64,000 nucleotides of DNA from Symsagittifera roscoffensis (lineage: Eukaryota > Xenacoelomorpha > Acoela > Convolutidae): positions 50,460,233 through 50,524,232 of the forward strand of contig NC_087067.1 of assembly GCF_963678635.1 (NCBI RefSeq), read 5' to 3'. The notes below the pieces were generated by a model that made no database searches, was not told where the DNA came from, and saw nothing but the letters and a program-made list of their open reading frames with translations. This document shows, one piece after another, positions 20,648 through 32,102 of the stretch. How positions within the stretch are numbered: position 1 is the first letter of the stretch; each line of letters starts with the position of its first letter. Both the position numbers and the translations under genes were made by a program.

Positions 20648-20845
20648 TTAACCTTGTCGGTGCTCAACTTGAAATTTATTTGATTCAATGTAATTTTCAT
20701 TGACTGTTTGCTTATAGCTTCTTCTTTGACCTCTAGCTATAGAAGCTTCGAAGTTAAGTAACAATAGATTATAAATTAAAAAATCTCGTGCTTGTGTAAG
20801 CTCTTGACGGTACTTATGAAGTTTTTGTTTGCAGGTGGTATACAT
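20648..20845 (-). CDS. Short coding-like frame in the right internal inverted repeat
   Basis: 65 codons, charged, with KYRQELTQARDFLIYNLLLL followed by a basic RGQRRSYKQT patch. The matching inverted copy at 18935-19090 shows related codons with stops. The pattern suggests an exon of an ancient element-encoded or captured gene. No family is recognised, and expression is unsupported. Confidence 0.25.
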   Translation of the reverse strand: MYTTCKQKLHKYRQELTQARDFLIYNLLLLNFEASIARGQRRSYKQTVNENYIESNKFQVEHRQG

Positions 20846-22578
20846 ACATTTAAATAATAAATAAACAGCAGGTGTAGAAAAGGTTTACTGGTGTTTTACT
20901 TTTTCTCTGAAAGTTCCGATCTTTTTCATTTATAAAAGTTTCAGATTTTTTACCTAGCGAAAACGTACTATTCAATTTCTTTCTAAAATAAATCATTTTC
21001 TGATTGTCATAATCTTTGCAATTTATCTCAATTCTTGAAAACAGTGATAACTTGCAGTTTCAAAAAATAATTGTGTAAGTTTAACATTCGAAAATGATTT
21101 AACACATCCTTAAATAAAGTTTTGATGCTTCGTAGTTATTAAATTTAAACCTGGATGTTCTGTATTTGCTTTTTGTAACATCAAGTACAAAAAAACCTGC
21201 ATTTCAAAGTTTCAAAAAGCAAATCAGTCATGTCATCTTTTATTTGATTGGCAGTTTAGGATGAATATGAACATTTGTTACAAAAATCTGAAATTAAGAA
21301 CCACCTGATAAATTGAACAAAAAAAGTTTTCAATTTTATAATTGTTTTTAATTTGTTTTTGGTCATTTAAATCATGAGGTCATTAATTGTTACTTCGTTC
21401 TAAGTTTTATTTTGTTTATTTTCAAGCTCTTTTGACCAATGATGAAAAATTGAAGCAAAAAAGATGTTTTGTTTGATTATTTGTGTACACTCAGTTTTCG
21501 TTAGAGATCAAGTTAAAATCCAATAATTGTTCACTTGTGTCCCAAGTTTTTCTCCAATACGGAAATTACAACTAAGTTTTTTATCTAAAATTTAGGCTTA
21601 TTCGGAACTAAACAAATTTTCATTAAGAAGGTGATTTGTTAGTGGTATTGGAAAATCATTAAAACAACATAAAAAAAATCCAGTTTTCATGCGCCCGATC
21701 GCTTTTTTATCATTTTTTTTCTAAAGACAATGATTATCAAAAATACCAGCTGAAAACGAATCTAATAAACTTTTTTAAATAATCTTGTACCTATGACATT
21801 ATTTAAAAGTAGCATAAATTTTTTTTTTAATTTTGATTGCATTTTTGAATTCGAACTGAATGAAAATATTTGTCTATGCGCGCATTGCATCCATTTTAGT
21901 ACAGAAGTCGGTTTATAGGAATAATTAGTTTTGTTAAAAACTTTAGTTGTTTATTGCGAACTTCAATTGGAACGTTGCAATAGTAAAACTCAGCTTGATA
22001 CTAAGTAGGTAGACAAATAATTTTTTTTTTCAGGTTTACTTTATCTCGAGTTTAGAAAACTGCGCATTCTTATGATAACAATTAAATTGAAAATGATTAT
22101 TTAATGAGGTACGGATATAGTTTCTTGGTAATTTATTTATATTAGAATGCTCAACTTTCATGCTGATCAGATTTTTTTTCACATGTTTATTCCTAAAATT
22201 AATTTTTGATAAAGTAGCAAAAAAAAATTGCTATTTTCTTTCATGTTGAGCTATTTTTTTCAGAAAAAAGAAAAAGTTGACTTCTAAATTTTGAAATGAT
22301 CCTAATCAATCACGTTTTGTAATTACTTATTATAAATTCAATTTTGGAGATTTTTTTATTATATTATTCAAGACTGCGTTTGTTTTTATTCATATTCATG
22401 GTCAATAAACATTGTTAATTGGCATGGTAAGTGATTAAAAGAGACCTAGATAACTCACATCAAAATTAATGAGGCGAAAGTGACCGATATTTATTTCAAT
22501 ATCAAAGTTTTTAATTTTGAGCAAATCTTGTCTCCATATATGCATACTCAAAACTTCTTGTTAATACGATAGCAAATA

Positions 22579-22872
22579 ATGCAAAATGACCTTGATGGTT
22601 CTTACTACATTTTTGCGAAGGTCGGAAAGAAATACAATTTTCTTGAACGTATTTCACAACCTTTAAGCAACCGAACTATTGAACTGGATACAGCTTCAAT
22701 GTTTTTAGCGTTGATAGGCTCTACTATTAATGAGTGCATGACAGCTGAATCAAAAAAAAATTATTCTAATTGGATACGAGCTAACTGTACTGAAACTTAT
22801 TATCTGCCAGACGATGTGTTCAATTTCTTACCGCGTATTTGTTGCAATCAACTTAAGAAATTTGACAATTGA
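22579..22872 (+). CDS. Unrecognised 97-codon ORF inside the inverted-repeat element
   Basis: Begins MQNDLDGSYYIFAKVGKKY and ends at 22872. The composition is protein-like (mixed charge, Cys pair, WIRANC) compared with the surrounding AT-rich DNA. It has no signal peptide, membrane segment or motif that I recognise, and no second copy in the window. It may be a chance frame or a remnant of the element's own gene. Confidence 0.25.
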   Translation: MQNDLDGSYYIFAKVGKKYNFLERISQPLSNRTIELDTASMFLALIGSTINECMTAESKKNYSNWIRANCTETYYLPDDVFNFLPRICCNQLKKFDN

Positions 22873-23319
22873 ATTAATGGACGCTTCAAAGTAGAGTAGA
22901 GTGGAACGGAGGTGGTTTGCTTGAACAATAAAACAAAAAAAACGTATTAGGCCTATAATGAGCATGACAATACAATAAAAATGGTTCTAAAAGGTTTCAA
23001 TAGAATCCCTTCGAAAACCACAAACAAGTATTTGAAACAAAAAACTACTTGAAGGAGTTTATTGTGGAATTTTGACTTGGTCAAAAACAACTCAAAACTT
23101 CCGAACAAATGAAAAGTTCAATTATTTTTTTTACTGAATGCGCCGGGTTCTTGATGAACGAATTTCTACGAAGCTGTTAAAATTGTAAGAAAACATATTA
23201 GCTTTTATGCTAGCATGCTTTCTTTACAACACTTTATCAACTGGATTGTAAATAATTTTTGAATGTGTTTTATATTTTAAAAAGTAGTACCGAAAAAATG
23301 ATTGCTGAATTTCAAAACC

Positions 23320-24235
23320 CTTAAAATTTTAATGATTTAGTGTACATTTACTAGCTACAGATTTTTCTATCTACTGTGATTTTTTGCAGATCTGCTAATA
23401 TGAAAGTTGAATACCGTTATACAGTTATCAATTATTAAACACTTTCATGAATTGACAAAGTTAATAACAAAAGAACTACTGATAATAATGGATATTGAAA
23501 ATTGAATTTATTGGATTTTAAGTAGATTTATTTTTGAATTTAAATAGATTTTTTTACCAATTCAAAATTGCGTCACTCTGCGTAATATGCATTGCACAAG
23601 GATTCCGATAGGCAATCAATTTTTTTCTTCAAGTGTTGGAACCACTGGATAGTCTGAACACTACCCTGAATCATTGAAAATCTCAATTGGAAAATTTTTT
23701 ACTTCGGATTTCATTGGCCATGCAATCTTCCACATTAGAATTCTTACGGCTCATTCTGAACGTTGCTTTTCAAAGGACTTCAAATTTCAAATTTTTCGAC
23801 TGGTTTTTTAGCTGACACCAGAACACTCAGAAAAAATTTAGAATGATCAGAAAATTTTTCGACCAATTGAATTACCAGAACAAGACAGAAAAAAAAGATT
23901 TTCGATGATCAAAACAGAAAGGATGTGTTTAAGTGTCTTGTCATGTGCACTATCAGCACATACATAACAGTGTAATTGGACCTAAAAGGTTTTAAGCCGA
24001 TTGCGAAAGAAAGAAACATATGTTGGTTAAATAGTTTCTTCTACCAAATTGAGCCAAACGACTTAAGTGGGTACATGCATTTGTACCAGTTTCATGCAAA
24101 TACGAGTTTGCGATACAAAATCTGCATGAATGTTTAATAACGATAAATAAAGTTTGCTTCGGCTCGAATCTGTATCATGCTCACCCCCCCCCCCCCCCCC
24201 CCCCTAGGTGTTTGGGTGCCTAAACTACTACTACT
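23320..24235 (-). repeat. Right terminal inverted repeat of the 6.6-kb element
   Basis: Reverse-complement partner of 17587-18880, with internal deletions relative to the left arm. It contains the 21-base C run at 24184-24204 directly inside the terminus. Confidence 0.7.
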
Positions 24236-25525
24236 TCCCTAACTCATAAATTTTCAGAGTTCATGCTGTGAAAAGTGAAATTCCATCTTTGATTCATGAA
24301 TGATTTATGTCTGATTCAGACCTGAAAATTAAGCGCTATTCATTGATGAAATAGCCTTGATCATAGACTGAAACATAGATGTTAATGGCTGCAATATCTC
24401 TAAACCCTTTGGTGATAAACGTTTGTCAACCCAACCCGGTAACAGAAAAACTACAGAAAATAAAAAAAATAGCATCTGATTTGCAACAATAGTTTATTTA
24501 CTATTGAATTTGATGGGTTTTATTCAACTTGCAATTCACTCTGTCATTTGCAAATCTCAAACGAATCTTCGCTCTTTGTATTTCTACTAACCCGATTGAG
24601 GAAAATAAATTGAGAGAAATAAAGTAAAAGTTATAGGAAATTTTTTAAGGATTGGTTGCTCCAAAGCTTTTCTAAATCTTTTTGATATAGATGCAGGATG
24701 TCGTTTGATTTCAAAACATTTTGAACGTGATCTTATTATTAACTGCTTGAAAACAATCAAAAAAATGTATCAAAGTCCGAATCTTGCATTAGTGCATAGA
24801 TTTCTTCGCTTCAAAATTTACCTTCAATTTGAAAGCTTCTTTGCTTCTGCAAAGTATCCTGGACGATTTTGAACACAATTATTTCCTTCTCTCGACGATA
24901 CAGTTCTCCGTTTATCGGACAAAAGACTGAAGTGGGAATTGCTCTCCTAGGAAACAATTCAGTCGTCGCTGTTCCTCTGCGAAGATCTCTCAATTTCAAA
25001 TTTCCAAGTCTTCGGAAGGATTCTTGAGCGCCCACCTTTTAATTGAAGCAAGTTTTGAGCAATAAAAATTCAATTGCATGTTAAAATTCCTCCCAAAAGT
25101 GATATGAATTGGTTGAGCTAATTCATAAAGCGTGTTTCGAGGCCGTATAGTCATTTTAAAACTAGATTGAGTTAAAAAAAAAAACTATTAATATTTGAAA
25201 ATTAATAAGTTTGGCCATTCTATGAATCATGTATCGTAGAAACTAACCATGTATTCGGCCATAATGAATACTTTGGTTAGTTTGGCTTCATAGCAGAATA
25301 AATGATTACTTAAGTTTGCGCACAATTTCTTAAGTTTGCACACTTAACTTGAATACTTAAGTTTGCACACTTCATACAGGTCATTGTTAGGTTGATGTTT
25401 TTCTGAACAACTCTGAATTTTTCTTCAGTTTTTGACTCGCGCAACACTTTTAGTAGTTGTCTTTTTTCCATCTAGTCATGACTTTTTTGAATTGTATCTT
25501 TTCTGTCGCCGATGCGAGTGACTTT
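24236..25525. other. Intergenic DNA between two mobile elements
   Basis: AT-rich. Three short repeats of the CTTAAGTTTGCACAC type occur at about 25310-25375. A frame at 24811-25035 (minus, 74 codons) has no recognisable domain and is not called. Confidence 0.4.
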
Positions 25526-25653
25526 TGTAGTGATCAAGGTCAAGGTTAGAGAGAATGTTAGTATTGCGTATCGCCAGCGGCGAAAGTGGCCTAGAGAATT
25601 TAAAACGTTATCTTTTCTCAATTGTTTTGTTAAAGGTTACAAAAACTTCCACA
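25526..25653 (+). repeat. 5' LTR of the decayed Ty3/Gypsy element
   Basis: Starts TGTAGTG like the 3' LTR (31962) and shares its central blocks, with a short deletion near the start. The end is set by the adjacent primer-binding-like sequence at 25654. Confidence 0.7.
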
Positions 25654-25671
25654 TGGCGCAGCCAGCAACCG
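25654..25671 (+). other. tRNA primer-binding-site-like sequence
   Basis: TGGCGCAGCCAGCAACC directly follows the 5' LTR. A TGG start complementary to a tRNA CCA end is expected for minus-strand priming. The tRNA is not identified. Confidence 0.65.
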
Positions 25672-25699
25672 AATCTAGCTACCGTGGGCTGGATGTATT

Positions 25700-26640
25700 T
25701 TAGCATGGCCCTTCTCAGGAACCGCCGGTCACATAGGAAACCTGGCTCAAAAATTCTAGTTGGTGGTCATTTCCAAAGAGAAGATTGATATTGAGGATTT
25801 ACTAGAAGTCACCACCGCAATGGAAAATGTGTCTGACATTAGAAGAACCGGCAGGTACCGAAGAATCCCAGGTGCGAGCGGACAGAGAAGCTCGCAATGC
25901 AGATGCGATACGAGTCTGAAGAGAGTAAGAAACTCGCCGATCGGATGAAGAGAAACGGCTGTTTCGCGGAAGCACGACAGGAGAGGCAGATAAACGCGTG
26001 ACGTCGAAAATGTTCTTATCGCTGGGGAAGCAGGGGCAACGATACTTCTTTCAGAAATAACCAAAAAGTGAAATAATAGATTTTAACTTTGCCGACTTAT
26101 GGAAACTGGCAACGGATGCGGTCTATCGAGAACGGAACGTTACGAACCGTAGGTTTATCCTGTTCGGTCGTAAACAACAAGATAATGAAGGAATGGAGTA
26201 GTTTTTTGTAGCACTCAGTGACTTAGCCGAAGGCAGTGACTTTGGCCCAAAGGGTGAGTCGATCGTGAGAGACATATTCATGTTTAACATATCATGACAT
26301 GTAAGACATATCATGAAGTAGAAGGAAGTAAGAAAACAGCTTTGCATGAACACGATGAGCCCCAACGATGCCCTTCAATTTGCGGTGGTGAATGAAAGAG
26401 GAGAGAGAAGTTCGATCGCAAGTTTGACCAGGGGCGACAGAACGCCAACAGAAAGAATCAGCAAGGCTACATTAAAAGAGAACCAGACACATGTCACAAT
26501 TGCGGAAGTTGGTTGAAGCAGAACCATCGGATAAATTTTCCGGCAAAGAACATCATATGTAATAACTGAAGTGGAAGGTGCTAAGTTTTGCAAGAAAGCT
26601 GTGGTAAATCAAATCGACGAGTCCTATGATTTCAATTAAT
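25700..26640 (+). pseudogene. gag remnant with mutated zinc knuckles
   Basis: Near 26485-26535 the plus strand reads CHNCGSWLKQNHRINF, a CCHC-like knuckle whose last Cys is replaced. About 40 bases later comes a second degenerate CNN-type knuckle broken by a stop. Such knuckles bind the element RNA in the nucleocapsid. Upstream frames are short and interrupted, so only the knuckles identify it. Confidence 0.5.
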
Positions 26641-26819
26641 TCGAAAAAACGTGATACATAAATTGAAAAGGCAGATAGAATAGGACGAATTTGGAGTATT
26701 TGCCAAACGGACTGTGTGGGACAAGGCAGGAAAAAAATTCACGCCTATTCAAAATTTTTAAGCGTATGAATAGGCGAAAAACAATGGGAAACGGAATTCC
26801 AGATTTATTGTGCTAGCCC
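26641..26819 (+). other. Degenerate gag-pol junction of the Ty3/Gypsy remnant
   Basis: No frame long enough to identify. By position it would hold the start of the protease region. Confidence 0.35.
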
Positions 26820-29800
26820 TGTTTCATTCATTTCTCAGAAGAAGCTTCACGAATTTAAAACTCAGAATCGCTAACTAGCAGTAAAGGCAGTCCCGAATGA
26901 GCTCCACAACGTGTTCCAATGCGCAACCGACGACATCATCAAAATCATCGGAGAAATAGTAATCAGAATTAAATCCGAGGGCTGGATTTCCGAGGGTTTG
27001 GAATCGTTCATTACCGATGGAGGCCAGATGGACCATCTTGGAAGCAACTTATTGCCATCTTTGGGGATTGAAATTCACCAAAAACGAGTTTAACGAGGTG
27101 TGAAGGATTTTACCAAAGGTCCTTAAGACCAGAGGCAAATCGAGTACACGCCCATTCAACGTAAGTACATAGAACGTCTTTTGCGGGATTTTGAAGAATT
27201 GTTTGAACGGAAAGGTTTGCTTAAAATTGTGAAGTACGAACGCATTTCCCTCAACCCCTGCAAACTATTTAAGATAAAGGCAAGCGCGAGTTCCGATACA
27301 TCTTTTACATAAACTGAGGAGACAATGGAGAACTTGTTGAAGGATGGACATATTGTCAAGTTAGGAGAATGCACAGAGGGCTGTTTCATCTTGCCTACGG
27401 TCGTTACGGCAAAACGGAATGAATCAGTTAAATTGGCCTTCAACACTAAATTGATCAATAAGCAGATTTATCAAAACCGGTATCAACTGCCAAACATGAA
27501 TGAGTTTGTTGATAATGTGGCTATGGCTATCAGCGGCGATACGAACGCACCAATATGGTTCTCGAACATTGATTTGAAATACTCATGTTCTCAGATGCAA
27601 TTGAGTAAAGAAACGAGTCGCTAATGCATTTTTAGTATAGTTGGGGAAGTATAACGAGTTTCAGCGGGTGATGGAGTCCATGTTGGGGCCTTTACTGGGG
27701 TTGTATGTTACCTAAATGATATTTTAATTGCAATCAAAGTGCCTGAGGAACGCCATGGGCGTGAAATTAAAACCGTGCTGAACGTAATAAACACTGATAA
27801 CGCTGCAGTCAAATGGAGCAAAAGTACTTTTTTGTAGCTGGAGTTCCGACTGTGGCTGGAGTTTCTACTGTCCAATAAGGGTACAGAAAAATCGAATCTA
27901 TCGTTATTATGAAAAAACCAGAAAATATTACTGATATTCGTTCACTGATTTGGTCAACCAACCAATTTGTTCGATTTGTTCCGAACCTCGTGGCCACAAC
28001 GGAACCAATTTGAAACTTGATGAAGACACATTCAAGGTTTGAATGGAGTTCTAATCCTGGAAAGGTCTTTGCCGAAATGAAAGAAAATCGACCAAAACCT
28101 CCATTTCGATGTCGAAAAAAAAATCAGAAGAAAAAGTTATGCTTCAAAAAAAAGATTGGGGGCCGCTTCAGAGCAACATCATACCGACGGCAGGAAACCC
28201 TATTCTTATGCCTCGAGGTTCAGAAAAAGCTAAAGTATGGTATTAAGGAGTTAAAACTATAAACGGTTGTTTGGGCGGTGACTCATTACGGACTATACCG
28301 CGCTATTATCTTGCTTTTCAGAAGAGAAGAATTCTGAAACAAGACAAACAAGCTAAGTTCGTTGGCTCAATCATTTGTTGCTTTTTTGATTTTGAAATAA
28401 AGCATATCCCTGGAAAAAATATGAGACTCGTTGACTATTTATCCAGGCACCCCGTTGGGGACGCTCCACTAGTGTCGGAATTGAAGAATAATTTGTTGTA
28501 GTGCCAATTAAGAGTATTAATAGGCTTTTACAACCATAGGTTGTGAGTAACATTTGAACGCGGAACGGAAATAATGACGTTATGAGTAAAACGGAACGAA
28601 AATTAAAACATCGGATGGATTGAGCAGCGAAGATACCAATCGACGTGTTTAAGAATTTTCATTTGATCAAGGTATGTGCTTCAAATCACTCGCGAACAGA
28701 TCAGTGCTCAAATTGTAAGCTACTGAATCCACTACCGATGATCAGTTTTATGTATCGAATACACAGAGGGGCAGGAGAACCAAAAATCCAAAACCCTACC
28801 GTCGATCAATGTTCAAAGTACAACGTCGAATAGGCAGCTGACGGCTTATTTTAACGTTATCCCATCGGCTATGTATCTTAGCATCTGATTTGAATGAAAA
28901 GAGTTCTTTGATGCAGAATTTTTTGCGATACTACTAAAAGCCGATGAAGTCCTTTTTTGCAGTGTTGAATCGTTACTCGAGAAAAATTATGACCAAATTC
29001 GAAACTTGGTTTCTTATTTGAATCATTATCTCGACAAGTTCCAAATGTCACATGGAACTTTCTTCCTTGAGGACCGGTTAGTTATGCACCTCAGCTTAGG
29101 GCACCGGTGTTGACGCGGTTGCACCGGGGACAAACGGGAAAATTCATGATGCGAGATGTCGCCAACAACTATTTTTGGTGGCCACATATGAATCGGCAAA
29201 TCCAACTCAACGCAGCCAATTGTAATGAGTGTGTAAAGTCCGGTAAGAAATTGAAGCCATAAATTCCGGATGGGGATCTTACTAAATTGAACCTCTTAGA
29301 ATAAACCAATCAAGAGCTGCAGTTGGAATTTTGAGCCCACTACCGCCGGTATGGGGTGCTAAAAAATATTTGCTCGTTTGCATAGATACATCTTTGAATT
29401 ATCTATGGATTCACCATAAGAACTACTGGTACCCTAATTAGGGATTTTCTTGAAAATTATATATTGCACTACATGCGATTCTAAGAGCCATTCGTACGGA
29501 CCAGGGGTCGGTTTTCCTTGCGAAATCAAAACGTGAATATTGTGCCACTAATAATAATTCTTTAAGTTTTGCCCCGGTAGGGCAGCATCGCGCCACGGGG
29601 TTTATGGGACGATGCATACACAATCTGCGAGATTGTCCTATGGCATTCTCGTTTAAAAAGCCGCGGCCGGCGTTCAAAACAGCACTAAAAGAGATTTTGC
29701 TCACAATTCGAACAACACATCTTCAATCAATGGGATGTTCGCCATTTGAGGTGCATTTTGCTCGTAAACCAAAAACTGTTTGGATACGGCCGCTATGAGT

Positions 29801-30190
29801 GCTTCATCGAGTAACTTATTATGGAAAAACGTTTTGTATTCTCATGATCGCAACACAACGATGCTTCTGGCACGAGTTATGCAGGAATACACAAGCCCAC
29901 ATGAAGACACTGCCATGGGCATGTACAATCGAGTAGGGCATCCGCTGCCGGAATCATCGCCATTTTCGAGTGGCCAACCGAACAGTTCCACGAATAAAGT
30001 TTTCAGACAGAAAGGTTATCATGTTCTTAGGAAAAATCAGGATCAGTTGAAATTGCTGCAATTTGTTGAATTTTCAAAGGAGAGAGTGAGAGGGGAATCA
30101 GCTATAGTGTAACGTTGCATTCGGTAAGAGTGGTATATAAATCTGATTTTTCGATCAGTATAGGTGGCTTTTACTCAGAGACACTAGCGA
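26820..30190 (+). pseudogene. pol remnant: protease, RT, RNase H, integrase
   Basis: RT is recognisable at 27325-27730: a KLAFNTKLINKQIYQNRY block, then YQLPNMNEFVDNVA, FSNIDLKYSCSQMQL, and a catalytic box reading CYLNDILIAI (about 27705-27735), where YxDD has become YLND. RNase H and its end are seen at about 28380-28470 (FEIKHIPGKNMRLVDYLSRH). The integrase zinc module lies near 29140-29260 (NNYFWWPHMNRQ, then NCNECVKSGK), followed by a DQGSVFLAKSK-type core segment near 29500. Frames change many times and stops are frequent. The loss of the second catalytic Asp in the RT box would by itself abolish polymerisation. Confidence 0.75.
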
Positions 30191-31800
30191 CGCTGGATAA
30201 ATTTTTTTCGCCACGGCCAACAGATCCCCCCGAGCCGAACTACCCGCAAAAGCAACACCACGACGACCGTTGGGCGATGTTACGGGCACAGCGAACAACC
30301 CCATCTGGATTGATAGTTCATCCGACTGTTTGATGACTACGGATAACCCGACGGCTAACCGCGATTTCATCAGGGTGTTGCCGAAGGTTAGTGCCGACGA
30401 ATCACCGCAGGCAACAGAAGACAAGAAAAAGACAATCCCGCGATACCAGAGAAAAACGATACCAGAGAAAAACAATACCAGAGGGGTAAGTCAAAGCGGA
30501 TCATGTTATCATCATTGGACGAGGGGGAGGATGCGCAAAAAACGACAACGCATGGCTCAACCAATCTGGACCCACAGGAGGGAGTTGTCTAAAGCGAAGA
30601 GGAAGGCGAGTTGACAACGACTCCGGAAGCGAATAAAACAGAGACCGGTGTGACGGGACATACACCGGATAACCCTAAGCAGGAGGGGCCATGTACGAGT
30701 AGCCCATTGGTTCAGACCCCTAAACTGGTCCTGCGGCATAACACGAGACCACTCAGGGATCGACGACCACCAAAAATCTTGGGAGAGCGTTTCTTCACCA
30801 GTGCGGTCACAACTGAAACGCAAGAAATAATTGTGGTGACAGCTAAAGACACCTCGGATGAAGACCTTATTGTGCTGCCACAAGCAGAGTCAAGCACTTC
30901 TGGCGTCAAGACTGTCAGTCGACCACGACGGAGAGCCCAGGTGGAGGAGCGTGTACCACCTAAGAAGTGCCCATCAGCCAGAAAAAAATCCCAGCCCAAA
31001 TAAAAACGTAATACGGAGGGTTCCTGTTTCAATATCGAAATGTGTCGTTTCTATTGGGGCGACGATTATGTTCAAAACAATATTTCCGGTCAAAGCGAAA
31101 ATGTGTCGGGGCACTTCGTGGATGTGCTCGACAAATTGCGTCGAATTGTCAAGCACTCAAACGGTTCACCGTCGATGGTCGACGCCTATGGCAACAACGT
31201 GGATGGAACTTTCATCCCAGAATTATATCAGGGTTTGGAGGCCCGAACTCGAAACAGTCGGGAGAATCCGGCGCTGGGAAAGCTGGTCGACGTTATCCAA
31301 GCGGTGATACAGCGGACGAGGGAGGCTCTCGATAAAGTAAGCCCCGCACTATTGACAAACTAGCGGCCGAATCGGGAGTAGCAGTAGTTGCGTCACGCCG
31401 AATTAGCAGTCACGGCACTAGTCGTCCTTCAAAAGCTAGTCTTGTAGAAGATACACAGGGAGATCAACCGTCAGTTTTTTAGCCGTTGGAGAACATTACC
31501 TTGGGACCAGTAGTAGGACAAGGGAATCGACGGTAATTAGTCAGCCGGCTATACAGCCGGCAATCGGTATAGACAGTTCAACACCATGCGACTTGGGCGC
31601 CGACCAGATTGAAACTGGGGACAGTGATCAGATGATTTCGGGACAAGCTGACATCAGTGGAGATTCTAGCAGCGCAAGGTTCACCGATGACTTGGACAAA
31701 GCGGAGGAAATATCGGCTGTCAGCATGACTGAGGAGGACCAGAAGCAGATTTTGGAGGAGCTGGAGAACCTTTGAATTATAGAAGATTATTGTTGTCGAA
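30191..31800 (+). pseudogene. C-terminal tail or third gene of the decayed Ty3/Gypsy element
   Basis: GC-rich overlapping frames, the longest at 30611-31003 (RHNTRPLRDRRPPKI, then an Arg/Pro-rich end with RPRRRAQ), 31040-31363 and 31593-31775 (acidic, LEELENL end). The RRPP-type motif resembles the basic tails after Ty3/Gypsy integrases. The later frames could be a further ORF. I do not recognise an envelope. Confidence 0.4.
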
Positions 31801-31952
31801 TCATACTACCACCGGAGGGCCGACCCGAGAGGGGAAAGGGTCGAGTGGAGTTTGAAACTTTAAGTGTTATTTCATTAAACTGTAAGCTGATTATGGACTG
31901 ATTATACTTGGTGCAGCAACTTATTAGATTTTACGATGTTCTTGATTTAGTC

Positions 31953-32090
31953 GAAGGGGAGTGTAGTGGAGACTGTAAACTAGTTTCTGATCAAGGTCAA
32001 CGTTATAGAGAATGTTGATATGTCGTGTCCTAGAGAAACTAAAACGTTATCTTTTCTCAGTCGTTTTGTTAAACACAGCTTATTTCTATA
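31953..32090 (+). repeat. Polypurine tract and 3' LTR of the decayed Ty3/Gypsy element
   Basis: GAAGGGGAG at 31953-31961 primes plus-strand synthesis in such elements and sits directly before TGTAGTGG, the LTR start at 31962. The LTR end near 32090 is approximate because the inverted-repeat element starts 13 bases later. Confidence 0.7.
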
Positions 32091-32102
32091 CGGAGGTTAG
32101 AA

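Larger units (their letters stand above)
17587..24235. mobile_element. 6.6-kb element with long terminal inverted repeats, no recognised transposase
   Basis: Both ends are AGTAGTAGTAGTTTAGGCA in inverted orientation (17587 on plus, 24235 on minus). Each is followed about 30 bases in by a G-run on its own inward strand: 9 G at 17619-17627, and 21 C on plus at 24184-24204. Homology between the arms continues inward for about 0.9-1.3 kb with small gaps. The interior is very AT-rich. I find no DDE transposase, rolling-circle or polymerase motif, so this is probably a non-autonomous or decayed DNA transposon. CCCT lies next to both ends, but no clean target duplication is evident. Confidence 0.7.
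25526..32090 (+). mobile_element. Decayed Ty3/Gypsy LTR retrotransposon with very short LTRs
   Basis: Flanked by direct repeats of about 128 bp sharing TGATCAAGGTCAA and AAAACGTTATCTTTTCTCA. Inside, in order, are a primer-binding-site-like TGGCGCAGCCAGC, gag with a mutated zinc knuckle, protease/RT/RNase H/integrase remnants, an Arg/Pro-rich tail, and a GAAGGGGAG polypurine tract directly before the 3' LTR. Every coding region is broken by stops and frameshifts. It is GC-richer than the surrounding DNA, most clearly at 30200-31800. Confidence 0.85.
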
